Shown in pieces: positions 47,746 to 57,510 of a DNA stretch of 64,000 bases; the first letter of the stretch is position 1, and the number at the start of each line of letters is the position of its first letter. A model generated the notes under the pieces. That model was given only the letters and a program-made list of their open reading frames with translations. It had not been told where the DNA came from and ran no database searches. The DNA is taken from the NCBI RefSeq assembly GCF_002505485.1, contig NZ_DAVG01000080.1, forward strand, positions 104,419-168,418, given 5' to 3'. The translations under genes were made by a program, and so were the position numbers. The stretch comes from Methanosarcina sp. UBA5. GTDB lineage: Archaea; Halobacteriota; Methanosarcinia; Methanosarcinales; Methanosarcinaceae.

Positions 47746-48792
47746 TTACTCTTCCTGTTTTTTCTTTTCTGCATTAAATTCATTGATGCCTTTTGCGGTA
47801 TTCTCAAGAAGTTTGAAGGCAAGTTCCTGATCCGGCCAGAAAGCCAGCCCGCAATCTGGACTTGCGTACTTTATCCTATCTCCAAGAACAGAATAAGCTG
47901 ATTCGAGTCTCTTTTTTATGACCTCTGGAGTTTCAAGGTCAGTAACGATTTTTTGCATGTACTCCTTTTCTTTCCAGGCATTGACCCCATATGTTTCATT
48001 GACAATACCTATAAGACTGGAAATGTCAGTTCTTGAGACTCCGAGCCTGATGAAGGTATTTGAATTTTCAAGCACTTTTTTATCCAGAAGGCTCAGATAG
48101 GAAGGAGTTGCTGCATATTCAAAACCTATAACATTGATAGGGGTCTCGCAGACAAGCTTGTATTTTAACGGAGAATGCAGGTGAATTTCCATATCTGCCC
48201 CCTGTTTCCTTGCATAGGCAGAAACAACGGTGAGAGCAGAAACAATGTCGGCATCAGAAAACTGAATTTTATCATTTATCCCGAGACTTGGCTCATCCAG
48301 GGCTATAACCTTTATTTTGAAATTTTTCGCAGCTACAAATGCCTGTTTTATGAAGTCTTCAATGTCCAGCGCAAGGATATGATATGCATCCGCATAACCC
48401 GTCGCTCCAAAGGCCTGAAGGTAAAGGTCTGTCGGGCCTGCAACACACACCCTGACTTCAAGCGTTTCTCCTGTTTCTTCCCTGTACTGTTTTGCAACCT
48501 CGTCAATTATCTCCAGTTCAAGGATTTTTGCATTTTCCTCTTTCAGTACATAAGGCTCATAACAGTTTTTTTCATCTTTGATAATATCCAGAAACTGTCC
48601 TATCATATCCCTGAACTGAGGATAAGTGGGCACATGCACTCCCACATCGATTTTCCTCCGGAAAACCTCCCTTACCATGGAAAAAAGTTTCTCGTCTTCA
48701 TCCCGATTTTCAGCTGCAGTCTTTACCCATTCCCTTGTAATACCTTCAGGTGTAGGAAGGCTGCCTCCATCAATAAAAGTAATATCCTGCAT
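47746..48792 (-). CDS. Core-MetE-like methyltransferase (paralogue 2)
   Basis: 348 residues from MQDITFIDGGSLPTPEG, which aligns with the start of paralogue 1; a TTG at 48816 would add eight residues. Same landmarks: VPTYPQFRDM, VRVCVAGPTDLYL, IALDEPSLG, MEIHLHSPLKYK, NVIGFEYAATP, YASPDCGLAFWP. The HSP instead of HxC change is shared. Only 123 bases separate it from paralogue 1; probably one operon. The C-terminus is a charged KKKQEE tail. Confidence 0.85.
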   Translation of the reverse strand: MQDITFIDGGSLPTPEGITREWVKTAAENRDEDEKLFSMVREVFRRKIDVGVHVPTYPQFRDMIGQFLDIIKDEKNCYEPYVLKEENAKILELEIIDEVAKQYREETGETLEVRVCVAGPTDLYLQAFGATGYADAYHILALDIEDFIKQAFVAAKNFKIKVIALDEPSLGINDKIQFSDADIVSALTVVSAYARKQGADMEIHLHSPLKYKLVCETPINVIGFEYAATPSYLSLLDKKVLENSNTFIRLGVSRTDISSLIGIVNETYGVNAWKEKEYMQKIVTDLETPEVIKKRLESAYSVLGDRIKYASPDCGLAFWPDQELAFKLLENTAKGINEFNAEKKKQEE

Positions 48793-49153
48793 GCCTCTTA
48801 TGTAAGACAGTATCAAGTATTATATGTATTGGAATTTGTCCCTTTCAGTAACGCAAGTTTATTATTATATTTTATAAAAAAGGATTTAAACATTGGATTA
48901 CAGATTGAAACTAATACGTGACATCATATTTACGTAGATGCTTTTTCTGGTAAAGAGTTGCAATCTAAAATTAACTAAAGTTCCTAATGAACCAGGTTAG
49001 AATATTGAAATTAAGATTATTCGTATTTTAAGATATTCACTGTACTGTTCAAACGCTTAGTTGAAGAAGTGTCAGTGATGCCGATATACTGATTCAAATA
49101 ATAGTATAGAAATGTGAAAATTAATAAAAGGGGGTCAATTTTGGGGGTATACA
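48793..49153. other. Spacer upstream of the asparagine-synthase-like gene
   Basis: AT-rich with no gene. GGGGGTCAATTTTGGGGGT before 49154 gives two possible ribosome binding sites. Confidence 0.35.
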
Positions 49154-50866
49154 GTGAAAAGTGAGGTAAGCTTACTTAATAAGTATTACACATGGAAAAA
49201 AGTAGAACTTAGCGGAGTTACATATCATCTAAAAGGCAATGTATTTTTCAACAATAAGTTCCTAAGTCCAGAAGAACTCGCGGAGTTAATATCGCCGTTA
49301 TTCTATAAAGAAGATCACGATCAAGAAAAAGATATTAAAAATTTTCTCAAAGAATTAAACGGAGAGTTTGTGATTGTTGCTGAAACTGAAAGTAAGATAT
49401 TTTGTGCTGTAGATAAAATAAGGAGTATTCCATTATTTTATACAATAACAGAAGACACTTTTATTGTATCAGACAGTGCTTGTTACTTGAAAGACAAAAT
49501 AAACCAGCATCTTAATGAGGAAAATGCGGCAGAATTTATGTTTGTAGGCTATGTAACAGGAAGCGATACTCTCTTTAATGGCATAAAACAAATTCGGAAT
49601 GGAGAAATTTTAAGTTATCAAAAAGAAACAGATAATCTTAAAACTTCCTATTACTTCAGGTTTTTACATGGCAATTATTATGAACTCCCTGAGGATAAAC
49701 TTTTTGAAATGCTAGATTCCGTCCTTGTAAATATTTTTTTGAGACTTATTGAAAGTACCATAAAACAGGGAAAAAGGCTGGTCGTACCTTTAAGTGGAGG
49801 ATTGGATTCTCGTATTATTGTTACAATGTTAAAAAGGCTTGGAGTTAATGACGTTATCTGTATTAGTTATGGAAGAGAAGGTAATCGACAATCCATGATA
49901 AGTAAACAGGTAGCAAAGGCTCTAGGGTATGAGTGGTTTTTTGTAAAGTACACAACTCAAAAGTGTCACGAGTGTTGTAACTCTAAAGAAGGTAATTACT
50001 TCCAAGAATGGGCTGGAAACCTTTCATCTCTGCCACATATACATGACTTTCTTGCTCTTAGAGAATTGAAAAAAGAGGGAAAAATACCAGACAATTCTGT
50101 ATTTGTTCCAGGGCATACCGGAGATGTGCTTTCAGGTAGTCATATTCCCAAGTCTTATCTCGATAACTCAAGAAGATATGATTTAGAAACCTTTTTGACA
50201 GACTGCCTGAGAATGCATTATAATCTCTGGAAATTACCCTATAACTATGAGCTTGAACCTGCTTTTAAAGAAAAGTTAAATAATTTAGTATCCGGACTGG
50301 AAATTAGCGATAATGAAACCTGCGCAAACGCAATAGAACTTTTTGATTTTGATGAAAGACAACCAAAGTTTATTATAAATTCAGTTAGAGCCTATGAGTT
50401 TTTTGGTTATGAATGGAGAATACCATTCTGGGACACGGAGTTGATCAATTTTTATTTAAAAATTCCACTCAAACATAGAGTAAATCAGGACCTTTACAAA
50501 AAATACGTAAGAAACCGGCTATTCTCAGGAGACTTCAGTATACTTAAAAAAATAGATTGTACTACCGATATTTTAAACCTTAAGCCCCTAGAAAAACGCT
50601 CAAAATATGAAAGACTGCAGTACTATAGAACATTTATTCATAGCTATTATGACGAAAAAATTGATAACCCAATATGGGGAAGTTACTTTGAAAATCCTTT
50701 TATCTCGAGGTTTCTGACTAAATTTTCCAGATATGAGAGTAAGAATATTGAGAAATATCCGATGTTAAAAACTATAATAGATTATAGAAATGAAACAAAA
50801 TATCCTATGTCAGTAAACGGGATAAGTACTCTAAGTTACCTATCAGGTATTAAAGAAAGAACATAA
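49154..50866 (+). CDS. Asparagine-synthase-like protein lacking the N-terminal Cys
   Basis: 570 residues from a GTG preceded by GGGGGT. The N-terminal 180 residues are a degenerate Ntn glutaminase fold (FLKELNGEFVIVAETESKIFCAVDKIRSIPLFY) but the obligatory Cys2 is absent, so ammonia from glutamine is unlikely. The synthetase half keeps the pyrophosphate loop VVPLSGGLDSRIIV. Related proteins serve in surface sugar or peptide modification as well as asparagine formation. The gene is AT-rich compared with neighbours and stands alone, suggesting horizontal gain. Confidence 0.8.
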   Translation: MKSEVSLLNKYYTWKKVELSGVTYHLKGNVFFNNKFLSPEELAELISPLFYKEDHDQEKDIKNFLKELNGEFVIVAETESKIFCAVDKIRSIPLFYTITEDTFIVSDSACYLKDKINQHLNEENAAEFMFVGYVTGSDTLFNGIKQIRNGEILSYQKETDNLKTSYYFRFLHGNYYELPEDKLFEMLDSVLVNIFLRLIESTIKQGKRLVVPLSGGLDSRIIVTMLKRLGVNDVICISYGREGNRQSMISKQVAKALGYEWFFVKYTTQKCHECCNSKEGNYFQEWAGNLSSLPHIHDFLALRELKKEGKIPDNSVFVPGHTGDVLSGSHIPKSYLDNSRRYDLETFLTDCLRMHYNLWKLPYNYELEPAFKEKLNNLVSGLEISDNETCANAIELFDFDERQPKFIINSVRAYEFFGYEWRIPFWDTELINFYLKIPLKHRVNQDLYKKYVRNRLFSGDFSILKKIDCTTDILNLKPLEKRSKYERLQYYRTFIHSYYDEKIDNPIWGSYFENPFISRFLTKFSRYESKNIEKYPMLKTIIDYRNETKYPMSVNGISTLSYLSGIKERT

Positions 50867-51318
50867 TAAAAATTGCAATACTAGCGAGATACAATACAAA
50901 GTTCTACCAGTATTAAGAATTTTAAAATTTTGTATGAGTTTCCTAAAACTTCATTTAACCTGATTATTGCTGCTAACATTATAACTCCTAAAAGGACACG
51001 ATATTCCTCAAATAATAGGCACAAAGAAATGAAAGTACTCTTCACCTTACCCTTTTTGACTATCGATACCCTCATCGCCTTGGGCAGTAAGATTGTCCAC
51101 ATTTTGGTTTTTCAAAACCGTACCCAAAATAATCAGTGAATTGCCATCAAAGGCTCAAACGTGACTCTGATCACGATGTCAATTGCCTTTAAGGTAATTC
51201 TACTGCCCAAACTGGTTTGGTGATCTAAATTATCAGGAATAGCACTAGTGCTTTGATTCCAAAATCAATTCCTTATTAGCTGATACGACTATTTATCTAT
51301 CCATCAACCATCTATCCA
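50867..51318. other. Spacer with an inverted repeat, possible mobile-element remnant
   Basis: TTGGGCAGTA(A)GA at about 51079 recurs inverted (tctactgcccaa) near 51201. Near-copies of g(t/c)aattgcc(t/a)t(t/c)aa also flank it. No transposase is readable; a 69-codon plus-strand frame at 50930-51139 has no recognisable family. Confidence 0.35.
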
Positions 51319-51681
51319 TCAACCGAGCCTGACTGGGCTTGCAGAGACTTCATCTTTTTCGACCACGACTGCCGTGCCATACGCGAGCAGTTCGGTCATT
51401 GCCTGACCTATCTCGGAAGAATCGAACTCAACACTCACCACCGCATTGGCTCCAAGAGCCTTTGCATGTTCCTTTAACCGGTCAAGTGCCTGCTCTCTGG
51501 ACTCGTTCAGGAGTTGCGTGTACTCGTGAATTTCCCCACCGACAATTGATCGGAGTCCGGCAGCTATGTTTCCACCAAGCCCACGGCTCCGCACAATTAG
51601 GCCCCAGGTGAATCCAATGGTCTTTGTTATTTTATAACCAGGCAAGTAAGGTGTACTGACAATTATGATATCACTCGTCAT
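51319..51681 (-). CDS. UPF0145 (YbjQ) family protein
   Basis: 120 residues: IIIVSTPYLPGYKITKTIGFTWGLIVRSRGLGGNIAAGLRSIVGGEI then LLNESREQALDRLKEHAKALGANAVVSVEFDSSEI, a full match to the YbjQ/UPF0145 pattern. The fold forms pentamers in known structures; function is not established, though a metal link has been suggested. Stand-alone. Confidence 0.9.
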   Translation of the reverse strand: MTSDIIIVSTPYLPGYKITKTIGFTWGLIVRSRGLGGNIAAGLRSIVGGEIHEYTQLLNESREQALDRLKEHAKALGANAVVSVEFDSSEIGQAMTELLAYGTAVVVEKDEVSASPVRLG

Positions 51682-51913
51682 GTTATCCTCAATATATTTG
51701 TCAATTAGAATCTCTACAAAAATCTGCTTTTATGATATATTCCGTAAATCTACAAATAAATTATAGCTGTGGAGTTTAAGTAATAGACCAATTTATTAAA
51801 ATTTCGTCGTAGATCTCAAGGTAAAACCGCCCGAAAAGAAAGATATCTAGAAACGATTTAATGAATTGGTTTACTGACGGTGATTTTCATTTCATAATGC
51901 TAGTTACGCGATA

Positions 51914-52324
51914 TCAGTACCTTTTCTTATATTTTCTGAGAACCTCATTATTTACTTCAAAAGCTTTCTCGTCAATGTAACCTTTCTCCTTAGTCCATTC
52001 AAAGAATTTTTCAAGAATTTTCGCAGCTGTACCTGTGAATTTCTTGCCTCCTCCGACCTCAACTACATAATTATCGAGAAATTCCTTAATTCCGGATAGA
52101 GTGAGATGCTCAGGGCCGAAAATGTCGCAGTAACTCCTGTTCTCGTGTTCGTGCCGGGCATTATAAAGTTCTCTGTCTTCCTCAGAAAAAGAATCTTCGG
52201 CACTGAACTCCAGAAATTCCTCGTAAAGAAGGATCACATCTTCAAGGTCCAGGAAGGCATCCGGTTTCAAGCTGGCTTCCTGTTCATTCAAGAACATCCG
52301 AAAAGCTTCATTTATCGTGGTCAT
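51914..52324 (-). CDS. Conserved hypothetical protein
   Basis: 136 residues, acidic in the first half (LKPDAFLDLEDVILLYEEFLEF) with a helical, more basic end (GTAAKILEKFFEWTKEKGYIDEKAF). CAGGATATT precedes the ATG. I do not recognise a family; it is helical with no membrane segment or catalytic motif. Lies between UPF0145 and argS on the same strand, with wide gaps. Confidence 0.65.
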   Translation of the reverse strand: MTTINEAFRMFLNEQEASLKPDAFLDLEDVILLYEEFLEFSAEDSFSEEDRELYNARHEHENRSYCDIFGPEHLTLSGIKEFLDNYVVEVGGGKKFTGTAAKILEKFFEWTKEKGYIDEKAFEVNNEVLRKYKKRY

Positions 52325-52494
52325 AATATCCTGCAGCAGTACTTGTAAATTCTCTTTTTTGCTGCAAAAGATTTTATATTTTTCTCAAACCTCTCTGTAA
52401 AGGATCGGATAAATGTTTTTCAACAGCCAGCGTATTTAGAGGGCGCCCAGGCAGCATCAAACCCCGTATACCCATATAAACAGTAAAAAAGTAA

Positions 52495-52589
52495 GATTGA
52501 AGAGAAATAAGAGGGAAAGAAAAGGGAAGAAAAGAGAAGAAGAAAAGGAAAGAAAAGAGAAGGAGAAAAGGGAAAAAAGGAAAAAAAGT
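52495..52589 (-). terminator. 95-base purine tract (pyrimidine on minus strand) after argS
   Basis: From about 52497 to 52588 the plus strand is nearly all A and G, so the argS transcript ends in a long U- and C-rich run. This mirrors the pyrimidine tract after hef and probably terminates argS. Confidence 0.5.
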
Positions 52590-54299
52590 TTACATGGATT
52601 CGGGTGCTGCGATTCCAAGCGTATTAAGCGAGTTTGTAAGCACAATCCTTGCGCAGTTCACAAGAGCCAGTCTTGCAGCCCTGACTTTTTCGTCCTCGGC
52701 AGCAATTACAGGGACAAAGCGGTAGAACTGATTAAAAGCATCGGCAAGCTCGCGGGCGTAGATTGCAAGCACATGAGGCTTGAGTTCGCGGGCTGCAAGG
52801 TCGATTATGCTGTCAAACGATGCCATCTTCTTGATAAGATCAATCTCAGTATCCTCGACAAGCAGAGAAGGATCGATTTCTGCAGAGGAATTCCAGGAAA
52901 TTTCTTCCTTTGCCTTCTCGAGAATACTGCAAGCACGGGCATGGGAATACTGAATATAGGGAGCGCCCTGCTTCTCAAAATCCAGAGCCTCTTTCCAGTT
53001 GAAAACCGTGGATTTTTCTGGGGAGACTCTTACTATATCGTATCTCACCGCACCTATTCCGACCATTTCCGCAACCTGTTTCTTGAACTCGTCAGCAGTC
53101 TCAGGACGGCGGGTTTCGACCTGCTCAAGGGCAGCTTCCGTAACCCTGTCAAAGAGCTCATCCGCACTTATGAACTGCCCACGGCGAGTGCTCATTGAAC
53201 CTTCAGGGAGAGAGACGAACTCGAAGATAACGACCTCAGGTTCCTTGATCCCGATTACATTCAGGGTAGCTCTGAGCTGGCCTGAAATCAGCTTGTGGTC
53301 AGCTCCGAAAATATCGATTATGCGGTCTGCCTGTCCGGCTTTCCATTCATGGTAAGCAAGATCTCTGGTTGTGTAAAGAGAGGTGCCGTTTGAACGCTGG
53401 ATAACAAGGGTCTTTTTAAACCCATAATCTGAAAGGTCTACCACTAGGGCTCCTTTGTCTGTTTTAGTCCTTCCGGTCGCCTTGATCCGCTCGACAATAT
53501 CATGTACTGCGCCGGATTTAAGGAAAGTGGATTCACTGACAAATTTATCATGGACAACGTTTAAACGGAGCAGAGTCTCCTTGATTCCGGAAATCGCCAG
53601 GGAAACTGCCTTGTTAAAACTATCAATTGTCCTGACATCCCCGGCTTCTACCTTTTCCATAAGAGCATCAATTTCCTTTATGTACTCCGGATTTTTATCC
53701 AGCTCGACATTGGCTTTGATATACACATCAGCAATGGCAGAATCGGGTTTTCTGGAAAGGTCAAGCTCAAAGCGTTCGCATGCCCAGGAGACTACTGCAA
53801 TCTGGCGGCCCATATCATTGACATAATACTGTACCTCCACATCGTATCCTGCTCGCCTGAGAATGCGGGCAAGCGTATCTCCGATAATGGAATTTCGGAT
53901 GTGACCTACATGCAGGGGGCCGTTAGGGTTTGCTGAGGTGTGCTCAAGTAAAATTTTATCCTTTGGAGCTCCGCAGCCAAATTTTTCTTTCTCTTCAAGG
54001 ACTGTAGCAACCGTCCTGTCCAGGTAGTGCCTGCCTGCATGGAAGTTAATGTAAGGGCCAGAGGCACTTACTTCTTCTATGTACGAACCATCCGGAATTT
54101 CAATTGCAGAAACGATACGGGCTGCAAGCTCTTTCGGGTTTTGCCTGTACAGACTTGCCAGCCTGAAAGCGGCCCTGCTTGCGAGGTCAGCGTAAGAGGA
54201 GGTTTCGAAATAAAGTTCGGAATCTTCAATTTCAAGTCCGGCCTTTTGGATTGCGTCTTTTAAGATTGATGTAGCCTGAGCTTTTAATTCCAGGAACAA
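52590..54299 (-). CDS. argS: Arginyl-tRNA synthetase
   Basis: 569 residues, class I. The HIGH motif is HVGH in LLEHTSANPNGPLHVGHIRNS; the N-terminal Add-1 domain and the C-terminal anticodon-binding helices (EKQGAPYIQYSHARACSIL; FNQFYRFVPVI) are present. It starts at a TTG with CAGGTGATT upstream at proper spacing. It joins arginine to tRNA-Arg. Confidence 0.96.
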   Translation of the reverse strand: MFLELKAQATSILKDAIQKAGLEIEDSELYFETSSYADLASRAAFRLASLYRQNPKELAARIVSAIEIPDGSYIEEVSASGPYINFHAGRHYLDRTVATVLEEKEKFGCGAPKDKILLEHTSANPNGPLHVGHIRNSIIGDTLARILRRAGYDVEVQYYVNDMGRQIAVVSWACERFELDLSRKPDSAIADVYIKANVELDKNPEYIKEIDALMEKVEAGDVRTIDSFNKAVSLAISGIKETLLRLNVVHDKFVSESTFLKSGAVHDIVERIKATGRTKTDKGALVVDLSDYGFKKTLVIQRSNGTSLYTTRDLAYHEWKAGQADRIIDIFGADHKLISGQLRATLNVIGIKEPEVVIFEFVSLPEGSMSTRRGQFISADELFDRVTEAALEQVETRRPETADEFKKQVAEMVGIGAVRYDIVRVSPEKSTVFNWKEALDFEKQGAPYIQYSHARACSILEKAKEEISWNSSAEIDPSLLVEDTEIDLIKKMASFDSIIDLAARELKPHVLAIYARELADAFNQFYRFVPVIAAEDEKVRAARLALVNCARIVLTNSLNTLGIAAPESM

Positions 54300-54472
54300 G
54301 ATAAATCACCTGTAAAAACTACGAAAACAACGTGATAGCCTTAAATTTACTAATTTTAATTTACGGATTTTAATTCAATCGTTTTAATTTACTAATTTTG
54401 ATTCAGTGATCTAAGTACGGTTTAATTAAAAAAGTATTGGGTAAAAAGTATTGGATAGGAGTCCTGGTGAGA

Positions 54473-55720
54473 TCAGACTCCAGTACTATACCTGAGAATT
54501 GCAGCAATGCCTCCGAAAGCGTTCATAAGTTGCGAACCTTCGTCAAAGTCAGTAGACACGAAAACAACTTTTGCATTGCTTTTGTCAGCAAGCGCTGAGA
54601 GCTCGTCAACAATATCGGTAACATCCGTGACTTCAAGGGAGGCTCCACAGTTTGGACAGTTCCCGGCTGTAGGGGCAGATTCCCCGGGTTTCCAGCGCCG
54701 TGTCCACTTATTTTCATATCCGCAAACACTGCACTTTGTGGTTACCCTTTCAGCCCGCAGATCTTCGGAAAGCAGGAGCATATCCACAGCATTGATTTCG
54801 AGATTTGCCCTAACCTGGGTTTCTCCATAAGCTACTTTGCCTGAATCGGAAATGAGTTCTTTGAAAAAGGCTCTGACAGCGTTTTTCTCCCCCATTAGCT
54901 CAAGATCCTGGAGCTTGTCTTCGGCAGCATTCACAAGTTCCGAAAGTCCGGATTCATCAGTATAAGCAGTATCAAAAAGCCCAAGAATCTTCTTCAGAAG
55001 TTCGTGGTGCAGGAACTCTCCAGCATAGAATTCTTCTTTTGTAGGAGAAGGCCCTCCTATCAGGATACCTTTGAAATCTTTAGGTTCAACGGCGAGGAAA
55101 ATATCATCTGCAGCGTCTCCTATCCTCTTATAGAACTCATGGATAGCAATTAGCCTGAGCTGCTGGAAACGATGAGAACTCTGACCACCTTTCCTCTGTT
55201 TTCCCGGAACTGTTGAGGTGAGGTGGCGGAAGGCCTCAGTTCGTTTTCCGACCAGAAGCCCTACAGTAGCTTCCCTGCGGTCAAGAACCAGAAGCCCGAA
55301 GGTACCTTTGTCCTTGAGCATGTCCTCAAGAGGTTCAAGATAGAAAGCGGAATCGCAGTGATATTTGTAAACAGTAATCGGCTCCGGAGGGACAATTACT
55401 TCGCTCTCCATGCTTGTCTTGTTGGCTCCGATATCCACGGCCCCTGTGAAATATACGATTCCGTTTTCAGGAACCTTGTCCAGATATCTGAGCCTTGAAA
55501 GGAGAGATTCAATGGCTCCCTGTACATTCGTCCTGGTAAGCTTGGACTTGATGTTTGCAGCCTGCCCGTGCTCGTCTTTCAACTGGTTTGTAACGTCAAA
55601 AATCTGCTTGTCATGAGGTATATAAAGAGAAATTAGCTCGGTACCTCTTCCCCTCTTATTCCTCAGGTTTTCAAGCTTCTTTTTAAATTCGTACTTTTCA
55701 TGTGCAGATTGTTCAGTCAT
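54473..55720 (-). CDS. prf1: Peptide chain release factor aRF1
   Basis: 415 residues. The stop-codon reading NIKS motif is in AANIKSKLTRTNVQGAIE, and the peptidyl-hydrolysis GGQ motif in KGGQSSHRFQQLRL. The C-terminal domain keeps a zinc-like set CSVCG...CPNCG. It ends translation at all three stops. ATG 55720 is used with GGGGAAT before it; a TTG at 55750 would add ten residues. Confidence 0.96.
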   Translation of the reverse strand: MTEQSAHEKYEFKKKLENLRNKRGRGTELISLYIPHDKQIFDVTNQLKDEHGQAANIKSKLTRTNVQGAIESLLSRLRYLDKVPENGIVYFTGAVDIGANKTSMESEVIVPPEPITVYKYHCDSAFYLEPLEDMLKDKGTFGLLVLDRREATVGLLVGKRTEAFRHLTSTVPGKQRKGGQSSHRFQQLRLIAIHEFYKRIGDAADDIFLAVEPKDFKGILIGGPSPTKEEFYAGEFLHHELLKKILGLFDTAYTDESGLSELVNAAEDKLQDLELMGEKNAVRAFFKELISDSGKVAYGETQVRANLEINAVDMLLLSEDLRAERVTTKCSVCGYENKWTRRWKPGESAPTAGNCPNCGASLEVTDVTDIVDELSALADKSNAKVVFVSTDFDEGSQLMNAFGGIAAILRYSTGV

Positions 55721-56351
55721 TTTAAAAATTCCCCGTAAAGAAAGTAACAAAATTCTGAGATTTCTATAAGGTATTTCTGATAAATTTTAGGTTGAATCCG
55801 TTATTGAATTTGAAAATGTAACTGGGAGTTTCAATTTTGAGATTTTCAATATAGAGTCTCTGTCATTTTTGTTATTCAGTTTATCATTCGTTTAGCTTTT
55901 CGGTTAGCTTAACAAGGGTGAAAGGAGAATTTGGTAACAACAAATCACACAGCGAGTCTTATCTCAACCGAAAGCTAAATGTAAAAACCGCTCTGAACAC
56001 AAAAACTAAGAGTAAGAGTACGCTGCCAGAAAAACCGGCACTCCGAAATTCCAGAAAAAACCAGTCCCTTTACTGCGTAAACCTGTTCTTTTTCGTGCTC
56101 TGTTGATATCACTAGATATGAGACATAATTTTACTCAAACTGTATATAACTATAAAACTGAATTAATCCCTTTGGGATCATATTCTAATTGAAACATGAG
56201 TTTATATTTGTTTCTATCCCTTAACTTGTTTTATATATTTATATATAAAAGTCTTTCTATGCCTCAAACTGCTAATATTACTGCGTACTAATGATAGAAA
56301 ACTTGAATATAATCAAGGCAGGAAACCTTTTTGACAGGAAACTTTTTCCCG
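55721..56351. other. 631-base divergent/AT-rich spacer between prf1 and taw1
   Basis: A 62-codon frame at 55918 (GTG) is unconvincing. TATA-like tatatatttatatataaaa at about 56231-56250. The right end holds the tandem repeat that runs into taw1. Confidence 0.4.
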
Positions 56352-56396
56352 TTAACAGGGGATTTTTTTCTCGTTGACAGGAGACTTTTTCCCGTT
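56317..56396. repeat. 21-22-bp tandem repeat across the taw1 stop codon
   Basis: Four units start at 56317 (partial), 56333, 56354 and 56376, consensus GACAGGAAACTTTTTCCCGTT. They encode the basic tail (KNGKKSPVNEKKIPC) of Taw1 on the minus strand and continue past its stop at 56352. Confidence 0.85.
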
Positions 56397-57389
56397 CTTT
56401 GATAACAGGACTACCCTGCTGATTTCAGATTCATCTGCGATTTCATACCCAAGGTGTTTTGCAAGTTCCTGTGAGAACTCGAGAACCTCTTCATGAGTAG
56501 GCATTGCAGAGCGGTCAAGCCTGAGCCGTGAGAAACCCAGATGCATGTAAGCTTTTATCTCCACAAAATCAGGGGAAGCTTTTTCCATTAGCCTGGCATA
56601 AGCCTCAGGCTTGAACAGATTTCCACCTTTGACCAGAGTAGTTCGGATGACTGTCCTTGATTTTTTCTGCTTCATAAGGGACAGAGATTCATTGATCTTT
56701 TCCCAGAGGACAGGCGATCTGGGCTGGCAGACCTTCAGATAGGTCTCAAGATCCGGAGCGTCGAGGCTCATATAGAGTTGGGAAGGGGAAACCTTTGCAA
56801 GCATCTCGGGAACTGTGCCGTTTGTGACAAGAAAGGTCGTAAAACCTCTTTTTTCATACTCCTCGATAAGTTCCGGGAGATAAGGGTAAAAGGTCGGCTC
56901 TCCGGACAGGGAGATTGCAACATTGTTAGGCTCATTGCCCTCAAGCCAGCGTTCCTTAAGTGCATTAGGAGAACCGCCAAAGCCTGTGATTAACTTACGC
57001 TGGCAGGCAATACTTTCTTCCACTATCTTTTCAGGCGAATCCCACTCCTCGGGCGCAGGAACAGGGACCTCAGTAGGACGCCAGCAGAAAAGGCAACGTT
57101 GATTGCACATAAGCGTTGGAGTCATCTGAAGGCAGCGGTGGGATTGAACTCCATAAAACTTCGATTTATAGCAGAAACCCTGACCATTCATAGCGTGCCT
57201 TAGCCAGAGACAGGTCTTAACAGCTGAATGGTGGCCTGCCAGAGCATAGCCCTGCTTTTTTAGGAGAGTTTTAAAATCAGGGATATCAAAAGGAAGCAAA
57301 GCAGTTTCTTCCTCCCTGTTCTCCTCCTGAACTTCCGGTAAATCTTCCCCGGCATTTTCCTTTTTTTCTTCCAGCGGCATTTTCCGCAT
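56352..57389 (-). CDS. taw1: tRNA 4-demethylwyosine synthase (Taw1)
   Basis: 345 residues, radical SAM. After an acidic N-terminal extension, GVQSHRCLQMTPTLMCNQRCLFCWRP carries the CxxxCxxC cluster plus an extra upstream Cys that binds a second cluster. Later AISLSGEPTFYP and KAYMHLGFSRLRLDRSAMP are family marks. It uses pyruvate to build the tricyclic base at G37 of tRNA-Phe. No ribosome binding site is seen, but a TATA box (57404-57413) lies 15-24 bases upstream, so the message may be leaderless. The C-terminal tail is repeat-encoded. Confidence 0.95.
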   Translation of the reverse strand: MRKMPLEEKKENAGEDLPEVQEENREEETALLPFDIPDFKTLLKKQGYALAGHHSAVKTCLWLRHAMNGQGFCYKSKFYGVQSHRCLQMTPTLMCNQRCLFCWRPTEVPVPAPEEWDSPEKIVEESIACQRKLITGFGGSPNALKERWLEGNEPNNVAISLSGEPTFYPYLPELIEEYEKRGFTTFLVTNGTVPEMLAKVSPSQLYMSLDAPDLETYLKVCQPRSPVLWEKINESLSLMKQKKSRTVIRTTLVKGGNLFKPEAYARLMEKASPDFVEIKAYMHLGFSRLRLDRSAMPTHEEVLEFSQELAKHLGYEIADESEISRVVLLSKNGKKSPVNEKKIPC

Positions 57390-57510
57390 ATTAAATCTTT
57401 GTGGTATATATAAGGATCGGAAAATAATTTTGGAGAGGGCTTCAGTGGTCCAGTTAAAATCCAGTTATTCAGTTAAAAACGAATAAACTTCAATGAAACT
57501 TTATAAAAAG

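Noticed and set aside
50930..51139. 69-codon frame as a transposase remnant
   Set aside because: An inverted repeat is nearby but the translation shows no transposase motif.
52497..53198. 233-codon plus-strand frame with a K/E/R-rich start
   Set aside because: The start is translation of the purine tract after argS, and the rest is antisense to argS.
55918..56106. 62-codon GTG frame between prf1 and taw1
   Set aside because: Low-complexity composition, poor start and no family.
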